A stretch of 64,000 nt of DNA from Isoetes taiwanensis (GCA_021234155.1 JAJEKV010000006.1:27039003-27103002), one strand, 5' to 3'. Shown: positions 22,500 through 34,170, numbered from the stretch's first letter. A program made the numbers and translations. The notes: generated by a model from the letters alone, not told the origin.

Positions 22500-25400
22500 A
22501 TAAACTCACCTCAATCTCGGGTTTTCAATAATGTTTTCGGCGACATTACGGTCCAAACCTTGACATCCTCGTCTCCGTCGGCTTTGTCTCCCTCGTCCTC
22601 GTCGTCTTTCTTTGCTTCCATTTGTCTTCCTCCCCTTGAAATGCTCATGAAGCGGAGATCGGGTATGGCCGAATGGTTTCAACCATGTCCTTATTTCCAA
22701 CCACGGATATAGGTTTCATTCCAAAGCGGCATAGCCCCACGAGAGAAACGAGGCCATTCATGTACCACTTTCGCATACAATTTGATCTTCCTCGACCAAG
22801 CTGGTTATGAAGTACTTGATAACTCTTGGCGGATAGGAATTCTATGTATAGGACCGGTCGCACCATCTTTGCTGACCTTGTCCATCGATGGAACATCCTC
22901 CATAAACCTGCCCCCTTCGAGGGTTCCATCGCTCTTGAGAGATCATGAACTTGTCGAGATAATGATGCTCGCTAGACCACCACTTATCGAGTCGGCCGCC
23001 CGATCTTGAAATCAAAACCAAAACTATGTTGGCAAAGCTTGGTGCCTTGGCAAGCCAAGTCTGCACTCATGATCAAGTTAGGTATATGGAGTGCATGATC
23101 TTGTTGGTGAAGTTAATATCGGTACCCCCATTGGGAGGCGGCGGTTGTTTGATTGCCCGGCATGCAAAAGACAAAGGCGAAAGTATCCAGGTCGGTCATG
23201 TCGGTTTCGTCTTGTACCAACTTGCTCTATGTCGGCTTTGTCATAAAAAGGGTGGGGTCTTGATCATATTGATGGCAAATAGTGCCACGGGTCAGTGCGG
23301 TTCGGACCACCAAATCCCTTGTGTCCCAAAGTAACCAGAAATGGGGGAGCTATCGTGCGCCTTAAATGGGACCACCCGAATCAAGCTTCCTTTTGAATTG
23401 CCATAGCGTTCGTTCGGGGAAAGGAAGGGTTTTAACGTTAAAGCTTCAGCTTGGTGTTGATGTAGGGTTGACATAGGCGGTTCAATTCCTTCATGTCTTC
23501 CTCATCAAGGGCAGCCTTTTCCTTGTAATAATCAAAATCATGGTATTCATTAGATGCAGCGTTGCGAGAACTCCAAGTGATGCCTTCTTCTAACGCCTTG
23601 TTGCTTTAGGGCGTGGCATAATCCTTTAGTCACGCAATTTAGAACTCTGGTCTTCCTTAGCGGGATTGTTCCCTCAAGATTTTTGCCTTGTAGGTCAAAG
23701 CGTTTCTTTGTCCCGTGAGGCCACAGTATCCTCTTCATGAGCTGCTTGTCAAACAACTTGGGGTCCGGCACAGCTTGGAAATTCTCCATTCTTTGTCCTT
23801 GACTTGCCTCTTGTCCATTGAGCCCATATGTCCAGTCCATTTCTCCCGGACCGCCTCGGTGCTAAGAATGAGGTCATATTGGTGCGAGAGAGACTCCCTG
23901 CCTTTCCTTGGTGTTCTCTTCTTCTTCTCCTCTTCTTCCTCTCCCTCGTCATCTTCTGTCCCTCCAGTGAGAACATATCTGCATAGTTTCTCAAAGGTCT
24001 TCCACTTATCAGGGAGCCACTGTTTCCTTTAGGGCCGAGGACAACCCAAGTGCTTTCCACTTGTTGCCCTGGCGTGTATGATCTGAAATCGGGGATAAGG
24101 GCTGCATTCGGACAATGTACCAATGTCGAGCATGAAAGTATCTACAAACACCGGGAATAAGCGGTAAATAGTAGCCCGGGTTTTCTCGACTTCATGGTCG
24201 AAAAGTCCCTTGAATGTCTAATTTTCTTTTACTTCTGCGGGTTTTCTCCGACTTCGCGAGTCGAAAAGCTCTACATCCTTTGATTTTCGCGTTACCACGG
24301 CTTTCTCATTTCGCGAGTCGAGAAACCCGATGATAATCGGCAAATGTTAGGATGGCGGGGCTTTCTCGACTTCAGCGATCGAAAAAAATCCTGAATGTCT
24401 AATTTTCTTTTTCTTGGCTAAGGGTTTTCTCGACTTCGCGAGTCAAAGCTCCACATCCTTTGATTTTACGTGTTACTCACGGCTTTCGACTTCGCGGTCG
24501 AAACCCGATGATCGGCAAATGTTAGGATGGCGGGGCTTTCTCGACTTCGCCGAGTGTCAAAATAAACCGAGTTATTTACCTTCGTAGGCGGCACTTTCGG
24601 CTGCTATTGTGTTACAGCGGTGGCTAATCTTTGGCGGTTAGGTTCTTTGGCGTCTCCGTAGAAAGAACTCTGCACTCTCGCTTGGCATATCTATCCTTGA
24701 TCGCTGCGGCACCTCCTTCTCGTCACGCAATACTTGAGCGCCCTCGCGAATCTTGGCCGTCTACAACCCGAGCAGGACTTCTTTTCCCTTGGATCTTCCT
24801 CGGACTTCCGGTGAACAACTCACTGTCGATCTGCTAAAAGGTATGACATCCCCGAGCATTGGATCTGCAGCGAGGATGTCGCACCATCGGGTTCAGAATC
24901 TCCGGCATGTGTCTTTGGATTAAATTCCAAATGGTTGAACAAGGCGGCATCTCCGTGCAAACCTTCCGGTAGTCTAATGTCCGGCGGCGGCTTGTGTGAT
25001 ATTCCCAGCGGATATCTTGAGCTAGGCGGCTCCATTTTTACGTGCCCCTCTACGTGAAATCCTGATCGATCATGCGGATCGAGGTTTGGGGACTTCGACC
25101 ATATCTTCGTCTCCTTCGTCATCGATTCCTCCGTGTGGTGTCATCATCCCCATCTTTGTTTTGGTGGACTTTTTGTGTATGAACCACAACTTCATTCCCC
25201 CAACTGTAGAGTGTTGTAGAGTCTTCGGCCGCGGTAGAAGTGAAGCTCCCGTATTGAGCAGTTTTTCCCGACTGCGGAAATCTCCATACCAAGCTCCACG
25301 GATGTTAGGGTTCCGGCCTCCTTCATCCCTTCGGATCCTTCCACCCAAGGTTACGACAATTTAAAAGCGCCCGGCCTTTTTTTGTGCCCTTAGCCTTGCT

Positions 25401-25821
25401 CATGGAAGAGTGAGAATAATTTGAAGCTGCTAATTTTTTGGTGCGATAGAACTTACTCTTACGGCGGTCCTCGACATGTAGTGTTAAATGCTTGAATGCG
25501 GCGAGAGGCGGAGAGCACAACACCGATTTTCTTGTACTTGTCTCGGGAGCTCTTCTTGTCCCTTTGGTGTAGAAAGCAGATCTTTCTCCTTCCCACTTGT
25601 CGATACCTCGACATACCACCAGAATCTGCCCATTGTTTCAAAGCTCTGTCTCCGGTCCCTCGATGGCGAAGAATGGAGTTGACGGTGATCACCCGGTGAG
25701 TCCGAGGTGAATCTTTGCAAGAAGAAAGGATGGATCGATTAAGGTATTCCGACAAAAGAAAAACCTCGAGCTCACACAGGGTGTTTGTCTTCTTCTTCTT
25801 CTTTGCCGGTGGTAGAAGCAT
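22500..25821 (-). pseudogene. Coding-like, frameshifted minus-strand sequence of unknown family
   Basis: Several minus-strand frames run on from each other in composition and spacing: 25821-25459 (ALKQWADSGGMSRYRQVGRR), 25348-25070 (HGGIDDEGDEDMVEVPKP), 25122-24820, 24123-23749 (NAALIPDFRSYTPGQQVEST) and 23840-23550, then pieces to about 22500. Acidic linkers and the succession of frames suggest one or two decayed genes of the TIR element. I recognise no domain and assign no function. They could also be chance frames favoured by high CG content. Confidence 0.3.
24179..24560. repeat. 185 bp tandem repeat carrying palindromes, group 2
   Basis: A unit of about 180-185 bp starts CTTTCTCGACTTC at 24179 and 24360, with a third start at 24536. 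It holds TGAATGTCTAATTTTCTTTT, CATCCTTTGATTTT and GGCAAATGTTAGGATGGCGG. Each unit contains three palindrome copies (24179, 24240, 24299; then 24359, 24424, 24482), so spacing is near 60 bp. Arms are damaged by small deletions, mostly losing CT or AG. Confidence 0.8.
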
Positions 25822-26750
25822 CCCCTCCGGCCTCGCTTCTTGGGCCAGTCATGTCTATATGCCCTCTCATCCTCTTAGCACCCCTCGTAAATTAAGTTTC
25901 CTCCAGCGGGGTTGTGAGTTTTAGGACTGCATGTAAAAAAGATCGGGCGTGTTCTTTAGTTTGAACTTAAGGACATGCAATCATTTATGAAAAAAAGCGG
26001 GCTAAAGTGCAACCGCGGTTAGCTTTAGCCGCCCAAACACTATTTGAAAATTTAATCACATCAAAGGGACTAAGTGGCGGGCGTGGTTTATCTTCCACTG
26101 CGGCATTGGGGACCTCGAGTTGGGAGGAGCATCGGCTGATAGCGACTTCGGAATGGCGCCCTTGGCAGCGGTAAAAACGCTAACGGCGCCTTGCATATGT
26201 GTTTTTCTGACCCGTAGCGTCCTATTGCAAGCGATTGATTTGATCGATGAGCCGCGGACTAAGGTAGGAAGCGGAGAGGAGCTGCGGAACCGCGGGAACT
26301 CTACAACTGCGGCGCCATGGAGCGGGGATCTGCTTGAGAATCGCGATGATACAAGTATTAGATCGCGAATACACTCTTGAAGAGGCCGGCGAAGAAGCAA
26401 AGACTCTAGGTGAGGCTGCGGGATCCGTGATCTGATGGCCCAAAGGAATTCTAGCGTGAAGAGGTGAGTTTGAGAGATGCCTATGTTATTTAAACGTAGA
26501 ACATGCCGTATGTGTTTAAATAATGGAGCTGGCGATAAGCTCGGCCATTCATTGTTTCTTTGTCGAGCATTTTTCAACTTCGATAGATGATTTACTCTCT
26601 AGGTTGAGAGATGCTCGGCAAAACAATGGATCGAGGGTAAAAACGATTCCGTTTTAGGTGTGTTTTCATGGGTGTTTACTTGGAATGTTGTACATAGATC
26701 GGGCTAGGACTAAGGCCGGGGAGATGCGGTTCAAATGCATCCTCTTGTAG

Positions 26751-27915
26751 TTAGTCGGAGGGGCCTCCACCTGTCAGAACCACTCCTCTTAAATATTAGG
26801 GGAAGATGGTTCGAAGGAGAGTGGCTCGGGCAGGGCTAGAGGCACTTGGGACTAAAAGCAGGGGAGAATAGAAAGTGCAGTACTTGTAGAGAATGCAAGC
26901 CTTGGCTTCCTCTCTGTGGTTTCCCTGTGGTTAGTTGTAGAGGCCTCCACCCAGTCAGAGCCCCTCCCCTTCCAATATTTCGGCGAAGATGGTTCGAAGG
27001 AGAGTGACTCTGGCCGGTCGAGGCCCACTGCTACCATTTCTGGGGAGAAATTGGCTGGCTAAGGGATTCTCGACTTGCGAGTCGAGAATGCTTGGCTTCC
27101 TGTCTACATTCTCGACTCGCAAGTCGAGAATGCCTTAACCATCGAGAACTCGGTTAGTACACATGGAGTCTTGGGTTGGGTAAGGCATTCCCGACTTCGC
27201 TGGCGCCGAAATGCATCTGACAAGCTCTGTGGTTTCCCTGTGGTTAGTTGTAGAGGCCTCCACCCAATCAGAGCCCATCCCTTCGCAATATTATTGACGA
27301 AGAAGGTTGAAGGAGGCGGTCTTTGATTGGGTAGAGAAGCCCACTGCATTCCACCACCAGAGGAGAATTGGGTTGCTAAGAGTTGGCTGCTGACGCAGTC
27401 AAAAACACTTCCCTTCGCTTGTGTCAGGAAGATAGAAGGAGAGTGTTTAAAGGCTGTCTGCAGGCCAGCTCTAGAGTGCACTAGAGCCTGCGTTTTCTCG
27501 ACTCCGCAGTGAAAAGCGACCGGCACAACTTCCCGTGGTTAGTCGCCGAGGCCTCCACCCAATCAGAGCCCATCCCCTTCGCAATATTCGACGAAGATGG
27601 TTCGAAGGAGACGGTCTTTGATTGGGTAGAGGCCATTGCGACCACACCGCGAGGGAGAATTGGGTTGCTAAGAGTTGGCTGCTTGACGGTCAAAACCACT
27701 TCCCTTCGCAATGTCAGGAAGATAGAAGGAGAGTGGTTAAGACTGTCTGCAGGCCAGCTCTAGAGTGCACTAGAGCCTGCGTTTTCTCGACTCACGGTGG
27801 GCGGCCAACACCTCGGTGGTTAGTCGCCGAGGCCTCCACCCGGTCGGGCCGGTCCTCTTAGCAATATTGATGAGCATGGTTGAAGGAGAGTGGCTCGGGC
27901 GGGTGGAGGCACTGC
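26751..27915. repeat. About 290 bp tandem array, five copies
   Basis: Units are marked by TTAGTYGNNGAGGCCTCCACC at 26751, 26931, 27244, 27539 and 27820. Each is followed by CAATATT, then GAAGATGGTTCGAAGGAGA. Spacings are 180, 313, 295 and 281 bp. The two longest neighbouring units also share AGAGTTGGCTGCT, GCAGGCCAGCTCTAGAGTGC and CTAGAGCCTGCGTTTTCTCG leading into a palindrome. The array explains the several similar short frames in this interval. Confidence 0.82.
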
Positions 27916-28170
27916 TGACTTGCAAAAGGGCCATTGGCGGTATCACATTCTCGACTCACGAGTGAGAGAAGGGCTGCGACAGGTTCTAAAGAATGTGAAG
28001 ACATTGGGTAGGCTGTGCAATCCCGAATCGCGGTCGAGAATCCCTCAACACATAGCGATCAGTGTACACTCCCTCTTCTGCGCCTCGCCCAGTCGAGAAG
28101 TTCTCGACTTCATGAGTCGAAGAAGGCACAATACTTCTGGGCTGTTGGCAAGCTGAAGTATTCTCAACTT
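27065..28170. repeat. CTCGAC...GTCGAG palindromes, group 3
   Basis: Copies lie at about 27065-27090 and 27107-27132 (both nearly perfect, ATTCTCGACTTGCGAGTCGA and its mate), 27186, 27490-27520, 27780, 27946-27972, 28020-28045, 28086-28127 (two half-overlapping copies) and 28160. The same arms as in groups 1 and 2 are used, with GAATG or GAATC flanks here. Confidence 0.8.
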
Positions 28171-29899
28171 CGCCACTCCCTTCTGCATGTCTCTGCGATG
28201 GATTTCTTTGTGAGTTAGAAATGGAGATTACGTGAAAGCAATTCCTATTACGAGTTCTTCTTTGGGAGAAAGACATTCCTAGTTATTTTTACGTTAATGC
28301 TCGCAATATCTTACTTCCTAACACCGGTCTCGATGATTTCTATCTCGGTTGCTTGCTACTACTCTAACCACTATTCTCACTTGTGCACATGTACAATGTA
28401 TTCAATTCAACCACAAGCAAGAAAAAAAGATAACAAAAAGCAGAAAAACAATACAAAGATTAATGAGATTAATGAGAAAAAGCGGAGAGACGATGGAGAA
28501 ACGATGAGAGAAAACGATGGAGAAACGATCTGAGAAAAATGAGATTAAAAAGGGTATGATATTACAAAAACATACACGGAAGATTTCTTTGGATGAGGAG
28601 GAGGCTTCGGGTTAAGCTTCCATGTGGGTATAGTCGTTGACAAAGCGTGAATAAGGATTTGTCGGTACATGTAAATTATATCGAGGGGATTAATAAGAGC
28701 CTCTAACAACGAGAATATAAGTAAAAATGCACTAAAGGACTTCTGAGAAAACTAAAAGCAGCACTAAAAGGGCCTCACTTTCTTCTCGGTGATGCTTAGC
28801 GCTCGAACAATGAATCTGTAGCGAGAACCCGGTATTTGGGCGTCTGATCCGTCGACCAAAGTAACTGTCATAAGATGGCCTTGGAATCGCTTCGGTTCGA
28901 TCGATCGCTTTGATCCGAGTAAAGCGGAGCGCCCTAAGGAAACGAGGGAGGAAAGAGTGATCGGAGAAAGCAGGGGAGGAAGAATGGTGGGGGGAGGAAG
29001 AGGGTGCGATTAATTGCAGGCGCACCCTCGAACCTAAATAAAGTGCAATAATAAAAACCATTGTCCGCGTGTGGGCCATGCCCTCCATGGCGTGGCGATG
29101 GATTCTTGGCATAGCCCGCGGTTTCACCTCTGAAGAAGCGCCATTAACCATGACAAAATATGAAAAGGTAGGTTATATGTTTATATATGTTATCTTATGT
29201 ATTTAATAAGGTTTCAATGGTTGTATTTAATATGGTTTCAATGGTTGTATTTAATATGGTTTCAATGGTTACAATGTTTACATATGGTTTAGAATGAGTG
29301 TGGTTGTATGCTTTAATATGGTTATATGATTTTAGTTAATATGGTTGTATGATTTTAGTTAATATGGTTGTATGATTTAATATGATTATATTTAATATGT
29401 TTGTATGGTTTTATATGGTTCATATGGTCATATTTGTGGTGTTTGGGGCTATATGGTTTTAATGTGAGCTTTTTCATTCGGGGAGCATGTGAGATGAGTA
29501 AAATGGAGCAGGGAATTCCAAAGGAGGCCATTGCCCTAGGCTCCAATGGAGGAAGATGGGTTGCCTTTTGTTGCACCCTTGCAACCAGGCGGTATTCTGA
29601 GAGGGCATAATAAGCTGCAGTTGATCCATTTGATAGTGTGAATGATGAGAGGCTGGGAGATGAACATCTTGGGTTGGCATTGTGAAGCTTCTTATCGAAG
29701 TTGATACTATCATGTCCCGGGAAGCTCTAGTGATTGCATTGTGTGCTTTCCGGTGGCTGAGTCCCAAGCTTCGATTGAGATGGCCAATTAGATTTATTAC
29801 ACACAAGAATGGTGATACTCTAGAATGCCCTCTTGAACTACACACCCCCAAGGCCCACCCAAGGCCATGTGGAAGATTTGGTGGTCGATGAGCATCCTT
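28171..29899. other. Non-coding interior of TIR element with short repeats
   Basis: It holds a GGAGAAACGAT repeat at about 28490-28530 and three 24 bp units of GTTTCAATGGTTGTATTTAA at 29211, 29235 and 29259, followed by TATGGTT-rich simple sequence to 29420. A minus-strand frame at 28732-29151 has no recognisable domain. Sequence after 29480 may already be the upstream part of the DUF7869-like gene. Confidence 0.5.
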
Positions 29900-32360
29900 T
29901 GATCACAAGGAAGAGGCGCTATGTCTTTCATAAAAGGCAGCCAAAAGGTGCCCAAGAGGCCTAGAAGTGACAAATATTTAGAAAGGATGGAAAGTATGGC
30001 ACCAACCAAAGAAAACACGGAGGCAATTAGGGGACAAGAGTGTTGCAACCTAGATTGCACGTGCATTACAATGTGGATGACCTCGTGCGAGATAAGGTCC
30101 CAATACATTGGACAGACTTCAAAAGATAGGATTAATTTCATTTACTCCTTGTGTAGGAATTCCGGCTATGATGAAAACACAAGGGCCGGCTGCTATATCA
30201 ATTGAGGGAATGAAGGTATGTATGAGAGCATTGAGATGGATTCTTGGGGTGAGCAAGTCTTCATTTCTGAATCTTGGGAGGCGAGGTTAGAAAAGGGCAC
30301 ACTTTGTTCCAACATGGTAATGCACTCACTTTGAAACCTAGAGCAAATACTCTAAAGGCCATTCGGTCTTGAGAGCTTTGTGAGATACATGTCTCAATCT
30401 ATGCCCCACAAGTCGAGAAGGTGAGCGAGCACGGTGTGCAAGTGGTGCAAAGTGTTGCCACAACACTATATCCAAAGGAGTGCCTTAAGGAGGTCAACTC
30501 CATCCTAGAAACTACTCTTGGAGGTAGGCCTCTTTCTCAATCACATTTCAGCAAGTTATGGAGCACTCACTTCTCGGACGTGAGTGTCCTACAACACATG
30601 CCATTCTCAAAGTGCAACACTTGCATTCAACTCAAGGATACACTTGCATCAAGCTGCAATAGAAAAGAAAGAATGGCAATTAGGGAGCAATTTGCAGATC
30701 ACCAAAGGGACCAAATATCATGTAGGCGGTTGTATTGGCGGTGGAGAACATTTTTAGAGATCTTGTGGGACAAATTTTTGTGTATAATTCATGATAAGAT
30801 GGACCAACACAAGACTTTTTCTTGCCAAAGCTAGATCCTTTACCCAAAGCGTTGTCAAAGCGCTTTTGAGATGAAAGTAAGTCCGGGGGGTGTATTAACA
30901 CATGGTCATGGAACTGGAACATATGGTCATTTTGTGCTTGATCTATGGAGAGATGATCCAAACTTCCATGTGAGCTCTATTTTCAAGTGCACGAGAACAC
31001 TAGAAAAAGGATCGATAGAAGGGAGGAGGTATTCCCCTTCAGCACCCATTTTGAGGCTTTGATGGATGATCAACCGCTTTGTTACCAAAGGCGGATAAAA
31101 AGCTCACATCCAAGGTGTCTAGTGAATCAAGGAGGACTTGGGATGATTTCCCCTTACTTGAGAAATCAGCGCACGAGGAGCTATGTGTTGGTTGGACAAG
31201 CTGTTGGAAAAACAAGAATAGATGGATGTTTGGGGCAATGTCATACTTGGCGTGATGGGAGTATTCAAAGTTGTGAAAGTGGGATTCATGATGGTTGGGC
31301 ATACGCATGATGATATAGATGGATTCTTTGGAACTTTCTCCACCAAGCTCAAAGAGAGAAAAACGTGACCACTCTCCACTGAACTAATGGATGTGTTTGA
31401 GAGCTGCATTGACCCCAACCCAATGGCTTTCTTGATGGATGAGGTTGCATTGGAAATCATTTGTAGAAGGATACTTGCTAGATGGCAAGGACCGGTTGAC
31501 GAGGACACACAAAGCCACTTCAATTCAAGTTTTGGGTTAGGGATGGAATACCAATCATGCAATATAAGTGGAGACCAGGTGACAAGTTGTGGATGCATGT
31601 ACAAGGTATCGAGTTGTGGCAAAGGGGTCTTTGTGGTGAAGTTCTCATTCCTAAAGGGCAGCCAAAACCACTACCTCCCTTCAAGGCAGTCAAAGACTCT
31701 AGCCAAGCGGTGAAGGGCATCAAGGATTACATAACATGCTTTGGGATGATGTTGAAATGGAAAGCACACCTCCACTCTTAAGAAAAATCAAATGGACTCC
31801 CTAATCAAATCTTGGGAGAAAGTTGTGACATGCTTAGCCCGAACGACCATGTGGGAGGGAGCTAAGAGGCGGGTTCTTGCGAGTCAAGATGGGAGGGTTC
31901 TCAAGGTGCAAGCACGTCTAAGAATGCTCACTTGGGTCCCAACAAAGGGTTCCAAGTGGTTTGTGGGAAGTAAGGCCTCAAAGCCGAAGTGGTTTGATCT
32001 TCTGAGTGGGATCCCTTTGAGGACATCAAGGAAGGATACTTTGTGCTAGTAAGGCACGATGATGAGGGCTGTCCAATATGGTTAGGGGTGGCACTCTCTG
32101 ATGTGACCACCACTATGCACGATGGAGAGGAGTTAGTCACGGATTCCAAATTCAATATTGGGAGCCCATTGGGAGGCACAAGAAGGCCAACTTGAAGGAG
32201 CAATACACCGGCTGGGAGAAAGAAGTGGAGGGCAAATTATGCTGACCCTCAAAGGAGGGAATTGGTGGAGTGTGTGGTATGGTCATATCCAAGTTCTCAC
32301 ATTGCAAAAGACAACACACACAAGATCCCAAGAAAGGAGATGGACAAGGCCATGAGCAAC
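29900..32360 (+). pseudogene. DUF7869-like transposon protein, frameshifted
   Basis: Successive plus-strand frames match the layout of large plant and metazoan proteins annotated, as I recall, as DUF7869. These are a Cys-rich start (RGQECCNLDCTC, ~30030), KVCMRALRWILGVSKSSF (~30213), a Cys pair in FSKCNTCIQLKDTL (~30608), CIIHDKMDQHKT (~30785), a Gly/His-rich strand GGVLTHGHGTGTYGHFVLDL (~30890) and GHTHDDIDGFFGTF (~31295). A C-terminal part follows with YKWRPGDKLW (~31560) and GYFVLVRHDDEGCPIWLG (~32035). The Asp/His spacing suggests an RNase H-like nuclease core. At least five frame changes are needed, so the copy is dead. Its position near the right terminus suits a transposase of the surrounding element. 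Confidence 0.6.
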
Positions 32361-32564
32361 CTCCATGCTATATCATTGTATGAGGGTGCATAATATTGAG
32401 AAGTTTGAAAACTTTCTCAACTAGTGGTTTGTAAAATTTATGAGGAAAACAAGTAACCCAATTCTATGTGTGTCATGTGTAATTCTATTCAAGCAATCAA
32501 TTCAGAAATTTCTTTTATGGTGTGTGAGTCCCATTTTCAGTCCGAGTCCCAAAATTCAAGATTT

Positions 32565-32589
32565 GTCCCACTTTAATTAAATACGACTT
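32565..32589 (-). repeat. Right terminal inverted repeat
   Basis: Twenty-five bases identical to the reverse complement of 20265-20289; followed by AGAA. Confidence 0.65.
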
Positions 32590-33600
32590 AGAATTTATGC
32601 CTCTGAAAAACCAGCACCATTATGCAAGGCAAAAATCAAAACCTAGATGATGTGATTTGGAGCCTATGCAAGGCAGATGAAGCTCTCCATATTGGCTGAG
32701 AGCCCTGAGCTCCCTATCATAAGATGAGTAGAGATACTAAGAGACCATCATGCACAAATCTTGGACATAAGTCAGCATTTGACCTACAAATCTTTCAAGA
32801 CACAGCTTCTCAAAATGCAAGGCCAAAAGGAGACAATTCAAGGATAACCGCAAAACTATTCCAGATGCAGGTCATTCCAAAACACAATCTTTGAGCAAAT
32901 TTTGATAGCATTGATTCCACGATAGTCAAAGTGCAGCATCAATTATCATCAAATCATACCCAGAAAGAGATGGTGCAATCTGCTATTCCTCTTCAAATAG
33001 CATTTGCCATAGAAGCAACATAAACTACATCTTTGTACTTTTGCATATGCATATAAGTCATCTAGGAATGCGTCACAGTTAGAAGGAGATAAACTCATGG
33101 GTGGGTAACTGCTAATGGTTCATAGCTAGAAGGAATGCATTATCTACATAGAACGCAGTCTACCAGTTGCTTCCCATTTTACCAGTGACATTGCAACAGC
33201 CACACAATTAAACACTTATAAAGCAACTTGGCAGCTAAAACAAAGCAATCTACTACCAAGGCTTATGGTTGCATGTACGAGAATATGAAAATTTTAAATA
33301 TAGATTTCACATGCTCTGTATTGATAAATTTAGTCCTCCATAACCAGAACCAAGGGGGCCATGCAATTTATATGGCATTGCAAGATAATTACTTATATCT
33401 ACTGTGCTACCTACTGTTCAGAAAAGAAAGGTATGGCATTCACCTACTCACAAATCCTTTGCTTCAGCTTGGCAAGATCACCTACAAAATGTGCAAGCAA
33501 AAGCACGGAGGGTTTCCCTCCATGGCCCAAGGGTGAAGTGGCTTAAATCAAATCCACACTATTTGACCTGACAATATACACAAGACTAATTATGGAGAAT
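32590..33600. other. Intergenic, no gene recognised
   Basis: I see no conserved protein sequence. The open frames at 33228-33546 are short and featureless. Confidence 0.5.
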
Positions 33601-33621
33601 TCTGTGGATTGATCCATAATC

Positions 33622-34170
33622 TTATGCAGTCTTTTGAGCCCGACCTGAACTATTGCCCACATCATTATGCTTTGGGCCATCTTCGGGTTTTCGGGCCAAT
33701 ACTGAGGCACGATCAGGCTCATAATGATAATCATAGAATAGCTCTTCTTCAGCTCCTATTTTTTCTTTCGCAAATATACCTACTCTGTGGTCTCCAGCAA
33801 CCATAATGACCTGACCAATAAAAACAAGCCATTAAAGCACATGGTCTAATGGCTTTCAGCATCTAATAAACATATTTATTACCTTTGCATAGCAATTTTG
33901 GAGAATGATTTGCAAATTTGAGTGTATCATCTTTGCGACATGCATCTAAGACATACTGAATCAACAAGCACACAAATAAAAAGTATAATCTTCTACAACA
34001 GTATCCTAAATGATGAAATCTTTCGAACCTGGTCATTAGATTAAAGAAAAAAAAGGAATTTCCCTGGTCGTAAATATTCCCTTGTTTATCAGCTTCCTGA
34101 TGCGATATAAGTTTTCCAGTAGACTCTCCAAAATATTCGTGTTTATTGATTGGGATCTTCTTGCAATAAC
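33622..34170 (-). pseudogene. E(z)/CURLY LEAF-type SET domain fragment, introns retained
   Basis: Three minus-strand exons encode the C-terminal half of the Polycomb H3K27 methyltransferase SET domain. About 34165-34029 has INKHEYFGESTGKLISHQEA and IYDQGNS. 33955-33883, after acceptor GATTCAG, has YVLDACRKDDTLKFANHSP. 33810-33622, after TTGGTCAG, has [30 protein letters not shown] and a normal-looking end. The NHSPNPNCYAK motif, which forms part of the SAM pocket, has lost five bases, and one base is lost before the first donor, so the frame is broken. GT-AG sites remain, so this is a genomic duplicate, not a retrocopy. Upstream SET, CXC and SANT exons are absent. Confidence 0.9.

Larger units (their letters stand above)
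20265..32589. mobile_element. Candidate 12.3 kb TIR DNA transposon with DUF7869-like gene
   Basis: The ends are exact inverted repeats of 25 bp: AAGTCGTATTTAATTAAAG plus TGGGAC at 20265-20289, and its reverse complement at 32565-32589. AGAA directly precedes the left end (20261-20264) and directly follows the right end (32590-32593), a possible 4 bp target duplication. Inside lie a CG-rich block (about 20.6-28.3 kb) carrying the CTCGACTTCGCGAGTCGAG palindrome family and tandem arrays, and a frameshifted transposase-like gene near the right end. Minus-strand coding-like frames occupy 22.5-25.8 kb. The TIR similarity does not extend beyond 25 bp, so the boundaries remain an inference. Confidence 0.55.

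Noticed and set aside
20417-28170. CRISPR-like array from regularly recurring short palindromes
   Set aside because: Spacing is irregular outside one tandem block, spacers are not of uniform length, there are no cas genes, and this is plant nuclear DNA.
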